From NCBI RefSeq assembly GCF_026151205.1, contig NC_087081.1, forward strand, positions 4,035,246 to 4,099,245: a stretch of 64,000 bases of DNA, written 5' to 3'. Below are positions 49,006 through 60,548 of this stretch, piece after piece. Within the stretch, counting starts at the first letter, position 1. Each line of letters opens with the position of its first letter. The translations under genes were made by a program, and so were the position numbers. A model generated the notes under the pieces. It did no database searches. It was not told the DNA's origin and worked only from the letters and a program-made list of their open reading frames with translations. Source of the DNA: Bolinopsis microptera. Its lineage: Eukaryota; Ctenophora; Tentaculata; Lobata; Bolinopsidae.

Positions 49006-52000
49006 CATGTACCTTCACATTATAACATGTACCTTCACATCATAACATGTACCTTCACAACATAACATGTACCTTCACAATATAACATGTACCTTCACAA
49101 CATAACATGTACCTTCACACCATAACATGTACCTTCACATTATAACATGTACCTTCACACCATAACATGTACCTTCACATCATAACATGTACCTTCACAT
49201 CATAACATGTACCTTCACAACATAACATGTACCTTCACAATATAACATGTACCTTCACATCATAACATGTACCTTCACACCATAACATGTACCTTCACAA
49301 CATAACATGTACCTTCACACCATAACATGTTTACCTTCACATCATAGCATGTACCTTCACATCATAGCATGTACCTTCACACCATAACATGTACCTTCAC
49401 ACCATAACATGTACCTTCACAACATAACATGTACCTTCACACCATAACATGTACCTTCACACCATAACATGTACCTTCACAACATAACATGTACCTTCAC
49501 AACATAACATGTACCTTCACAACATAACATGTACCTTCACAACATAACATGTACCTTCACACCATAACATGTACCTTCACAACATAACATGTACCTTCAC
49601 AACATAACATGTACCTTCACAACATAGCATGTACCTTCACAATATAACATGTACCTTCACAACATAACATGTACCTTCACACCATAACATGTACCTTCAC
49701 ACCATAACATGTACCTTCACATTATAACATGTACCTTCACATCATAACATGTACCTTCACAACATAACATGTACCTTCACAACATAACATGTACCTTCAC
49801 AACATAACATGTACCTTCACACCATAACATGTACCTTCACAACATAACATGTACCTTCACACCATAACATGTACCTTCACACCATAACATGTACCTTCAC
49901 AACATAACATGTACCTTCACAACATAACATGTACCTTCACAACATAACATGTACCTTCACATCATAACATGTACCTTCACACCATAACATGTACCTTCAC
50001 AACATAACATGTACCTTCACAACATAACATGTACCTTCACAACATAACATGTACCTTCACACCATAACATGTACCTTCACAACATAACATGTACCTTCAC
50101 ACCATAACATGTACCTTCACACCATAACATGTACCTTCACAACATAACATGTACCTTCACAACATAACATGTACCTTCACATCATAGCATGTACCTTCAC
50201 AACATAACATGTACCTTCACACCATAACATGTACCTTCACAACATAACATGTACCTTCACAACATAACATGTACCTTCACACCATAACATGTACCTTCAC
50301 AACATAACATGTACCTTCACATCATAACATGTACCTTCACACCACAACATGTACCTTCACAACATAACATGTACCTTCACACCATAACATGTACCTTCAC
50401 ACCATAACATGTACCTTCACAATATAACATGTACCTTCACACCATAACATGTACCTTCACAACATACATGTACCTTCACACCATAACATGTACCTTCACC
50501 ATAACTGTACCTTCACAACATAACATGTACTTCCACAACGACTAACATGTACCTTCACAACATAACAGTACTTCACACCATAACATGTACTTCACAACAT
50601 AACATGTACCTTCACAACATAACATGTACCTTCACTACATAACATGTACTTCACACCATATCATGTACCTTCACACCATAACATGTACTTCACACCATAA
50701 CATGTACCTTCACACATAACATGTACCTTCACAACATACATGTCACCTTCACACATAACATGTACCTTCACACCATACATGTACCTTCACACCATAACAT
50801 GTACTTCACACCATAACATGTACCTTCACACCATAACATGTACCTTCACACCATTAACATGTACCTTCACAACCATAACATGTACCTTCACAACATAACA
50901 TGTACCTTCACACCATAACATGTACCTTCACACCATAACATGTACCTTCACACCATAACATGTACCTTCACAACATAACATGTACCTTCACACCATAACA
51001 TGTACCTTCACACCATAACATGTACATTCACAACATAACATGTACCTTCACACCATAACATGTACCTTCACAACATAACATGTACCTTCACACCATAACA
51101 TGTACCTTCACACCATAACATGTACCTTCACACCATAACATGTACCTTCACAACATAACATGTACCTTCACACCATAACATGTACCTTCACAACATAACA
51201 TGTACCTTCACACCATAACATGTACCTTCACACCATAACATGTACATTCACAACATAACATGTACCTTCACAACATAACATGTACCTTCACAACATAACA
51301 TGTACCTTCACACCATAACATGTACCTTCACAACATAACATGTACCTTCACACCATAACATGTACCTTCACAACATAACATGTACCTTCACAACATAACA
51401 TGTACCTTCACATTATAACATGTACCTTCACACCATAACATGTACCTTCACATCATAACATGTACCTTCACACCATAACATGTACCTTCACACCATAACA
51501 TGTACCTTCACACCATAACATGTACCTTCACAACATAACATGTACCTTCACACCATAACATGTACCTTCACAACATAACATGTACCTTCACAACATAACA
51601 TGTACCTTCACACCATAACATGTACCTTCACACCATAACATGTACCTTCACACCATAACATGTACCTTCACACCATAACATGTACCTTCACAACATAACA
51701 TGTACCTTCACAACATAACATGTACCTTCACAACATAACATGTACCTTCACAACATAACATGTACCTTCACAACATAACATGTACCTTCACAACATAACA
51801 TGTACCTTCACACATAACATGTACCTTCACAACATAACATGTACCTTCACAACATAACATGTACCTTCACACCATAACATGTACCTTCACATCATAACAT
51901 GTACCTTCACACCATAACATGTACCTTCACAACATAACATGTACCTTCACAACATAACATGTACCTTCACAACATAACATGTACCTTCACAACATAACAT

Positions 52001-52700
52001 GTACATTCACAACATAACATGTACCTTCACATCATAACATGTTTACCTTCACACCATAACATGTACCTTCACGCCATAACATGTACCTTCACACCATAGC
52101 ATGTACCTTCACATCATAACATGTACCTTCACAACATAGCATGTACCTTCACAACATAACATGTCCCTTCACAACATAACATGTACCTTCACACCATAAC
52201 ATGTACCTTCACAACATAACATGTACCTTCACATCATAACATGTACCTTCACAACATAACATGTACCTTCACAACATAACATGTCCCTTCACAACATAAC
52301 ATGTACATTCACAACATAACATGTACCTTCACATCATAACATGTACCTTCACACCATAACATGTACCTTCACACCATAACATGTACCTTCACAACATAAC
52401 ATGTACCTTCACATCATAGCATGTACCTTCACAACATAACATGTACCTTCACAACATAACATGTCCCTTCACAACATAACATGTACATTCACAACATAAC
52501 ATGTACCTTCACATCATAACATGTACCTTCACACCATAACATGTACCTTCACGCCATAACATGTACCTTCACACCATAGCATGTACCTTCACAACATAGC
52601 ATGTACCTTCACAACATAACATGTCCCTTCACAACATAACATGTACCTTCACACCATAACATGTTTACCTTCACAACATAACATGTACCTTCACACCATA
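48977..52700. repeat. 3.7-kb, 20-bp minisatellite derived from the SLC13 terminal codons
   Basis: About 186 copies of CATAACATGTACCTTCACAN. The first copies encode the SLC13 C-terminus NITCTFTP, and the second unit's CATAA supplies the stop TAA. The rest would be 3' UTR. Units differ mainly at one dinucleotide (AC, AA, AT, TT). Indel-rich units cluster at 50460-50880, and longer-period ordering appears at 52000-52660. Confidence 0.95.
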
Positions 52701-52704
52701 AATA

Positions 52705-53390
52705 CAATACATAGGTATTAATAACTTCAAGCCTTGTACATTGTATATTGTACATTGTTTATTGTACATTGTACATCGCACATAATACATTGTACATTGT
52801 ACATTGTACTGGAGAGTGGAATTCCTCAGAAACTAAATCAATAGCAGATAAAACTCCGACTACTCATTATAAAGTCAAATATTTGAGTAACTTTATAAAA
52901 TTTTCAGTCAAGATCGACAAAACTTAAACTAATTCACCAGCAGTGAAGTTGTTTTTTCTTAAGGTCGAATGTTTAAAAACTATTGAGATAATGACCGTAA
53001 AAGTTTAAAAATTAAATTATCAAACGCCCAATGTATAACGATATGATATTTATATTAGACGACTGTTCATCATAAGGGTTAAGGGTTTATTTCAAATGAA
53101 CTGTACGATAATTACCAGCAATCAGGTTTCATCCTGGATTTAAACAGTAGCCGTAATGTGTATTTTAATTGGAAAAATATTTAACATGATTTACTTTTAG
53201 CAGGGAATAAACTCAATGATATTATCAAATTATTCTATTGTCCTGTATCTTTGTTATGGACTTAACATTCTTAACATTCTTAACATTCTTAACATTCTTA
53301 ACATTCTTAACATTCTTAACATTCTTAACATTCTTAACATTATTTTCATTCTATATTAATGTTAAAATCAAAAGTATTCCTGTATGCAGT
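52705..53390. other. downstream flank with short repeats
   Basis: TTGTACATTGTA repeats (52730-52810) and nine copies of CTTAACATT (53262-53342). AATAAA at about 53206 is a possible poly(A) signal for SLC13 if the whole minisatellite is transcribed. Confidence 0.4.
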
Positions 53391-53394
53391 TTCG

Positions 53395-53725
53395 GGGGGT
53401 TTACCCTGATTTTTTGTTAAATTTGATTTAGAAATAGCAACTGACCAACAAACTAAGGCCTGTGACCGAACTTTTGAGGGGGTTCCGGACTCCGGGTGCC
53501 CACTGGTGCCCGCGGGATAGCCTTGCCCATATTTGGTCCCAATTTGAATTATGCCAAATCACCTTAGCATGCTCAAAACCATGCTTTTTTGGGGTGCTTT
53601 TGTAGCTACTACTGAACACTACTGATAAAATTTAATTAACGTAGAATTGCATGTCGACCTTAAGTTTTGGAGTAAAATTGTGAATTAGACCTTTAAAACA
53701 ATTTGGCCGCCAAATTTTAAAAGTT
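53395..53725. mobile_element. diverged single arm of the poly(G) foldback family
   Basis: GGGGGGTTTACCCTGATTTT, CTGACCAACAAACTA, GACCGAACTTTTGAGGGGGT and TGGCCGCCAAA follow in the same order as in the arm at 24185-24735. Divergence is clear. No inverted partner lies nearby. Confidence 0.75.
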
Positions 53726-53729
53726 TCTA

Positions 53730-55080
53730 AAATGTAGCGCGCTGTGGCCTGCTGTGCGCCTGAATGTAAATGTCAATTGTCAAAACAGCGAATTCAGTAT
53801 CAACCATGCCTGTAAAAACTTTTAAAGTTTTAGGCAGGACTATCGAAAGCTGCATCCTGTTCAAATTCGGTAAGCTGATGGGTATTAATGGCAAACATGT
53901 CGCCCTAGTTGAAATTGCGTTGTTTTTGAAGATTTTGCTTATGCAAAATACCTAGCTGAGAAATTTGGCACTATAGTGATCATTTTCAAGAACGATTCAA
54001 ATAATACGATATTAAATGCATATTAGAGCCAGCCAGCAGCTCTTCCTAAATAAGGTTAAGTGTGAGTCGAAAAAGAGATGCATAGTGTATTCATTGGAAG
54101 AATTTCAGAAAGTTTGCTTTCAGGATTGAAATCTAGCAATAAATTTGGATTACAGGGTAAGTTATGTTTTGTTGTTGTTGTTGCTGTACCCATGGTAACC
54201 AGCTCAGTAACCATGGTAACCAGCTCAGTAACCATGGTAACCAGCTCAGTAACCATGGTAACCAGCTCAGTAACCATGGTAACCAGCTCAGTAACCATGG
54301 TAACCAGCTCAGTAACTGTTGTTGTTGTAGCTGAGCTTACTGTATGATTGTAGCTTTTGTAGGCTGCTATAAACCCCTCCGGGATACTGCTAAGGAACGG
54401 GATAAAAAATAAGTTGGAGCGTTTTTTGTAAATACTTAAATAATCCCTGGCCTGCACAGTTTTAACAATACTATTACTACTCCTTATTCACTTAACCCGG
54501 TTTGGTATGTTGAGTGATACTTCGTCTTTGACAGCAGACAGGGGTGTAGAAATGGTTTTCTTCGTGAGGGGAGCAAAATCTTAGAGTTTTTCTTGACTTA
54601 CGTTGCATGCCACTTTTCGCGCGCTTTGATATTTGGGATACGTAACACAGGATTACACAGGATTAATTAAAAATAATCTGTGTGTGATTCCTAAGTCAAC
54701 GGCATTCCTGGAACAAAATTAGAGGTTTGGACTTTGGATTTATGATATCTATTATTCTTTTATACATATATATTATTTAATGGATAATTTTGGGTTACTT
54801 TGACGTGTCATGTCCTGTAGGAGCAGGCTAGATGTTGTTTTAGAATTTGCTTAAGATCGAATCTCAAAAACCTTAAATTGATCATGATATGATTTATGAG
54901 TCCATAAAAACGATGATTTTATTCAACATTCAAGAGTAAGTTTTAGTAAAAACTGAGCATAAACAGCAAACATCAGCCTAAAATAACAAATAAAGCATAA
55001 ATTATCAATAATAAAGCAACATATCAACATTTATTACAATACCCAGGATCTCAATCTCTCAATGAATTATATGTAGTAAA
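53730..55080. other. intergenic; X-box-like array at 54190-54315
   Basis: Six copies of CAGTAACCATGGTAACCAGC lie just after GGATTACAGG-GTAAGTTATG, which looks like an exon/donor boundary at 54161. The short open reading before it (from ATG 54078) has no recognisable domain, so no gene is called. The rest is unrecognised. Confidence 0.5.
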
Positions 55081-55082
55081 AC

Positions 55083-55512
55083 CGCGCCCCGATTTACCGC
55101 AAACCCCGAATTACCGCGGCTTTTTTCTTTCTCCCTTACCCGCGGTAAATCGGAAAGTAAAGGTAAAACTCGCGTCGAAGCCCTGTGCTTACCCCGGTAA
55201 AAGTAATGAATGTGGAAAGTAAAGGTAAAACTTGAAGCCCTGTGCTTACCCCGGTAAAATTAATGAATGTGGAAAGTAAAGGTAAAATTTGAAGCCCTGT
55301 GCTTACCCCGGTAAAATTAATGAATGTGGAAAGTAAAGGTAAAACTTGAAGCCCTGTGCTTACCCCGGTAAAATTAATGAATGTGGAAAGTAAAAGTAAA
55401 ACTCGCAGCCATTTGCTTACCTCGGTAAAATTAATGAATGTGCAAAGTAAAGGTAAAACTTGAAGCCCTGTGCTTACCCCGGTAAAACTAATTAATATGG
55501 AAAGTAAGGTAA
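55083..55512. repeat. 57-bp minisatellite 3' of the GPCR gene
   Basis: Six to seven copies of GGAAAGTAAAGGTAAAACTT plus GAAGCCCTGTGCTTACCCCGG, preceded by inverted CCGCGGTAAATCGG motifs shared with 12555-12715. It begins about 40 bp past the GPCR stop codon, so it probably lies in its 3' UTR. Confidence 0.88.
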
Positions 55513-55550
55513 AACTTGCAGTTTACTACATATGGCCGTCTCTGTAAAGT

Positions 55551-58500
55551 TTACCGCACATGTGAAGAAGACCGGAGATTAGAAGTACTGCCCCCACTAG
55601 TAGCAGTGTGGGTGGATATCAGGGAGACTACAGATAGTTGTGTGTTGGGACCCCCCCTCTTCTTCTTTTTCTTCTTCCTGTCCCCAGGCTGGACTGTCAT
55701 CACCTCGTCTAGCGAGGAGGTGGACTTGGAGTTAGCGTCCACTGTTCTACTGTGTAGTGTCTTCTGTACAGGTGTCTTGGTGGTGCAGCCCACGTGGAGG
55801 AGGAACCTTTCTAATGTGTTCTTGTAGGCTTTTCTGAAGACGGGGTTTACCAAACCGTATATTATAGGGTTCACTGAAATTGTGGTTGGGTAAGATTTCA
55901 CTATGAGGTTGTATGGTCGTGGTTTTTTTTTAAAGGGCGAATGTAAAATCACTATGGCTTAAAAATAGGTCTTATAGAGGTCTATCATATCCCGAAAAGT
56001 TTGAAGCTCTATCGTGCCAAGTTTAGATTTTTAAACTTTCAAAGGGCGAATGTTATTTTCGAGATTTCAAATGCCGAATGTTACTGTCACCAAAATGTAA
56101 TTAGATCGAACGCAGAAATTAAATCGAACCGGTTCGATCTAGGAATTAGATCGAACGCGCGGCGCGGCTTTCAATGTATTTATAATTATATATGTATCTC
56201 GCGCCAGCGTTCGATCTAATTCCTAGATCAAACCGGTTCGATCTAATTTTTGCGTTCGATCTAATTACATCTTGGTGACAGTTATACAATATGTTATACA
56301 TACAATGTCACACATTCGCCCTTAAACTCACTGCAACCAATAAGATTATTCAGCTCAAACCATTTCAACAGATATTAACTCCGGAGATAGATATATTAGA
56401 TATAGCATGAATATTTTTATACATTAAGAGAATTAAAAAAATATATATATACTTTCAAATTGTTACACGAATACATAATTGTATTTCAAAGAAAATTCGC
56501 CAAATGAGCATGAACATGCCTCGACAGTTGACAAGTGACCAAGTGTAAAAAGAATAAGGGTCACTGAAACAGATGACCGGTACACTAGCCATGTCAATTA
56601 TTTTATCTATGGAACAAAGGGAGATTAATGGAAATAATACCTGCATTGTTGAAAAGAAGAAGCCAGTGGAAAGCGACAAATATTTTGAATGAGATTGCAG
56701 TAGATCCAGTGATAAAGCTGAACATTCCTGAAAAGTAGTGTTTTATATTTATGTTACAAGAGATTAGTTCTTATAATGGAGGTTGGCAACTCTCTCTATT
56801 AAAGTATTAATGGCCTCATGTGGGAAGCCTTCTCACTGTGCCCTCAGAGTGAAACTCCTGCTAGCTACAGCCAAGGACTCCCTAAGTATGATATACAAAA
56901 TCATAAAATAATATATATTCATTAATTGAAACTTATTGTTTCATTGAATAGATATTGGATATGAAGGTTAACAAGATCGGGCGGGTGTTGCTTTAAGCCC
57001 TAACCCAAACTTTGATTTGATCATTTTGGTCTAAAGACGATAACAGAAGGGGGAGGGGTCTAAGACAAGCCCCCCCCCCCTTCTGCAGCTCACCTAATAT
57101 TAATATAGGAAGAAGACAAGACCCCCCCCCCCCCTGCAGCTCACTTAATATGGATATAGGAAGAAGACAAGACCCCCACCCCCCCTGCAGCTCACCTAAT
57201 ATTGATATAGGAAGAAGACAAGACCCCCCCCCCCCTGCAGCTCACCTAATATGGATATATGGAGAAGACAAGACCCCCACCCCCCCCCCTGCAGCTCACC
57301 TAATATTGATATAGGAAGAAGACAAGACCCCCCCCCTGCAGCTCACCTAATATGGATATATGGAGAAGACAAGACCCCCACCCCCCCCACCCCCCCTGCA
57401 GCTCACCTAATATTGATATAGGAAGAAGACAAGACCCCCCCCCCTGCAGCTCACCTAATATTGATATAGGAAGAAGACAAGACCCCCCCCCCCCCCCCCC
57501 CCTGCAGCTCACCTAATATTGATATAGGAAGAAGACAAGACATCATCATGCCAATTATGATAAGGATCATGAGAGCTGCCCGCAGGTTATTTTGCTGTCG
57601 CGACTGCTTTTTACAGTCCTTCTTGTTGTTTGAGATGTTGGTTGCTTTCTTTCCATGTCTCTGAGATACCTAAATAATTACTGGTTAATTTTAGTGTCAT
57701 ATATATATATATCAATATATTACATTACATGACATTTGGCGAATGAATCGTTGTTATAATTTTAAATCTTCCATAATTGATATTCGATGTGTATTCAATG
57801 AGCAAAGAAAAATGTTATGGAAAACAGAATATATCCTGAAGAGGAATCACAAGAATAACAAGAATAACAAGAATAACAAGAATAACAAGAATAACAAGAA
57901 TAACAAGAATAACAAGAATAACAAGAATAACAAGAATTGCAAGAATTACAAGAATTACAAGAATTACAAGAATTACAAGAATTACAAGAATTACAAGAAT
58001 TACAAGAATTACAAGAATTACAAGAATTACAAGAATTACAAGAATTACAAGAATTACAAGAATTACAAGAATTACAAGAATTACAAGAATTACAAGAATT
58101 ACAAGAATTACAAGAATTACAAGAATTACAAGAATTACAAGAATTACAAGAATTACAAGAATTACAAAATTACAAGAATTACAAGAATTACAAGAATTAC
58201 AAGAATTACAAAAATTACAAGAATTACAAGAATTACAAAAATTACAAGAATTAAAATAATAAGAATAACAATAATTACCCTGAAGATGTGAAAGTAAAAG
58301 AAGACAATAAATCCGAGCGGAAGAGGCACAAAGAATATGGTGTAGACAGTACAGTACACGAACCCCCACCCTTTGTCGTCACAGTTCAACCCACAGGAGA
58401 AAGCAAAGGGACTGTACTTGTAGTAGGCGAATTTCACCTGTTCCGTAGGTACATTAATTAAATGAAATACTTTTTATAATCGTAAAAATTTTGTTCCCTA

Positions 58501-60548
58501 GCTCCTGAGCTCCACTCAAAAAATTATAAATAAAAAATTATATTATGACAGTATAATCAGTACTCAGTATGCGTACCGATTGCAATAACTAAACGTGTAA
58601 ATCGGGATTCAATAAAGCTGAAGACGCGACGATTCGTCTCAAAACTTTTCATCTATCATAGCAGTTCGAATGTAAATTTAATTTAAATTCGTACCCTACA
58701 CAATCTAATCTGACCGCAAAACATCAAAGCAGTAACTACGGCTTAAAAATAGACACATAAAATATATGGGTATACCTGAAAAAGGGGGATGATGGTGAAA
58801 CAACACGACACAAACCAAATAACCCCTATCATTATCAGAGCTTTTCTCTTCGTCATGGAGGATCTGTAACTGTGGGGCCTACACAGCATGTAGTATCTGA
58901 ACATAATATTCAGGAATATTCAGTAATATTCAGTAATATTCAGTAACATTCAGTTATATTCAGTTATATTCAGTAATATTCAGGTATATTCAGTAATATT
59001 CAGGTATATTCAGTAATATTCAATAATATTCAGTGATGTTCAATAATATTTAATAATATTCAGTAATATTCAGTGATATTCAATAATATTCAGTAGGTAA
59101 TATTCAATAATATTTAGTAATATTCAGTAATATTCAGTAATATTCAGTAATATTCAGTAATATTAAATAATAAGGACGCATACTGGTAACTGGTATGATT
59201 CTTAAAACAGCAGGCTCTCTACGTAGAACAGCGAAAAAGCATTAAATAAAATCGTCTGGAAATTATGTTCCATAGTGTATTTTCGGTATCTTTTGTGTAT
59301 TTAATGATACTTATAGTGTATTTAATGGTACTTATAATGTATTTAACGTTACTTATAGTGTATTTAATGTTACTTATAGTGTATTTAATGGTATCTCTAC
59401 AACATAACTTAAATCTTCTCATACCTGTCGAAACTACAGAAAGCGACAGTCCAGACACTAGCAAAGAGAACAGTGTTATCAATGAAGGCTGAGAAGGCAC
59501 AGGCCCAGTCGGGGAGGAGCCAGGCGTTAGCGACCACTGACACGAAAGTTATAGGCATGTTCCACACACCTGGCCATTACAAATGTTATTTGTTTATTTT
59601 TCAAAAGATTTAATATATGAGGGAAATAGGAACTATGACCGAAGAATGTGTTTGAGATTGTTCAGCCAGTAAAATTATATCGTTTGAGTAGATATATATT
59701 ATATATTATATACAATATATATACAATATATACATTATACAATGTACAATATACATATCTTGAGGTCGTGTTACTGTGACAGCTATTATGCATCAGATCA
59801 AGTTTAAATTTTAATCAGATTAACTTTAAATTTTAACAGGGCGATTCAGATTTTTTTAATAAAGCCGTATCAATTGCGATAGCTGCTGCTGTAAAATTGG
59901 TTGATTACATTTTTAAGTAATTGATCAGTAAATAGTGCAAAAATTCAATTATTGGAAAGAAATGAAAAGTAATATAGCTTAATAAATATGACAGTAACAA
60001 CGTGTACAATTCATTACATCTTAATCTTTAACACGTGTCACTATTTAAATGGGCATCACGTGTCAATAATGTCGGCTTTTGATTAATATCTACCATGAAA
60101 CTATGCAGCATACGCAGATTCTAAAGTTTAAATCTTGTGGAGAACATACTTTTATTTAAACGTTTACTTTATGTCTATTTTACTTATATTTTGCTTGTAC
60201 GATAATCACACTTACCCACAATCATGTCAGTCAGAGAAAGGTTAAAGATAAAGAGATTGCTGATCCTCTGAAGACTTTTGTTACACAAAATGGATACCCA
60301 GAGGAGGAAGTTACCTGTTGTGTATTTTAATGTTTAATGTTATGCAATATAATGATTAATAAGTATATACTCTTATATTAACCATATTTATCTTAGCCCA
60401 GGATTTGATAATTAATTATTATTAATAACGACGAGACCCAGAAGAGAAAGTTACCGAAGGTAGCGAGAAAGGAAAAGAGGGCTATGCTCAGGGCTAGGAG
60501 GGATCTTTCCAGATCGGTAAAGGGGGGCGCTTCTGCCCCAGCTACCAT
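55551..60548 (-). CDS. class A (rhodopsin-like) GPCR, 391 aa, 8 exons
   Basis: Exons: 60548-60455, 60314-60216, 59569-59425, 58896-58776, 58437-58279, 57660-57513, 56727-56641 and 55873-55551. They total 1176 nt with all phases closing. Short N-terminus MVAGAEAPP. TM1 contains GN (32-33, split by intron 1), TM2 LSLTD (D2.50), TM3 WACAF (disulfide Cys) to SFDRYY (DRY 112-114, split by intron 3), TM4 IGVIWF, ECL2 with FSCGLNC, TM5 FFVPLPLG (P5.50). TM6 reads MSCLLPIS, a CWxP motif with Leu in place of Trp. TM7 ends NPIIYG (286-290). The 100-residue tail is Ser/Thr-rich with a K6 run. The ligand class is not recognisable; an orphan amine/melatonin-like receptor is possible. Intron 1 begins with a copy of the exon 2 start. 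Intron 6 begins with eight extra exon 6 tails. Confidence 0.88.
55932..56323. mobile_element. MITE with AAGGGCGAATGT ends in GPCR intron 7
   Basis: TIR TTTAAAGGGCGAATGT (55932) is matched by ACATTCGCCCTTAAA at the other end. Inside is a long inverted repeat (CTGTCACCAAAATGTAATTA, about 56088-56166, and its complement at about 56207-56284) rich in TTCGATCTAAT. TTAA-like ends hint at piggyBac-type; no transposase. Confidence 0.7.
57065..57560. repeat. ~50-bp minisatellite: tandem copies of GPCR exon 6 tail with donor
   Basis: Nine units on the minus strand, including the functional one. Each has GTCTTGTCTTCTTCCTATAT plus CAATATTAG (residues SCLLPISIL of TM6), then donor GTGAGCTGCAGG and a G run of 7-22. 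The functional donor is at 57512. Unit length varies with the G run. The intronic copies keep TTAG-GTGAG intact in most units. Confidence 0.94.
57847..58258. repeat. 9-bp (ACAAGAATT)n array at GPCR exon 5 donor
   Basis: About 45 copies of a 9-bp unit, ACAAGAATA then ACAAGAATT. On the gene strand it reads GTAATTCTT and begins about 20 bases into intron 5, whose donor is GTAATTATTG. It is open in several frames as a result of composition only. Confidence 0.95.
58903..59170. repeat. 10-bp (ATATTCAGTA)n array at GPCR exon 4 acceptor
   Basis: About 25 degenerate copies fill intron 3 from about 7 bp upstream of the exon 4 acceptor (58897). Confidence 0.92.
59283..59400. repeat. ~19-bp (TGTATTTAATGGTACTTATA)n array near GPCR exon 3 donor
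   Basis: Six degenerate copies in intron 3, ending about 25 bp from the exon 3 donor (59424). Confidence 0.88.

Noticed and set aside
48977-52700. CRISPR-like regular array
   Set aside because: Units are contiguous 20-mers without unique spacers and the genome is eukaryotic.
57743-58369. 180-codon frames on both strands
   Set aside because: 9-bp array in GPCR intron 5; open on both strands due to composition.
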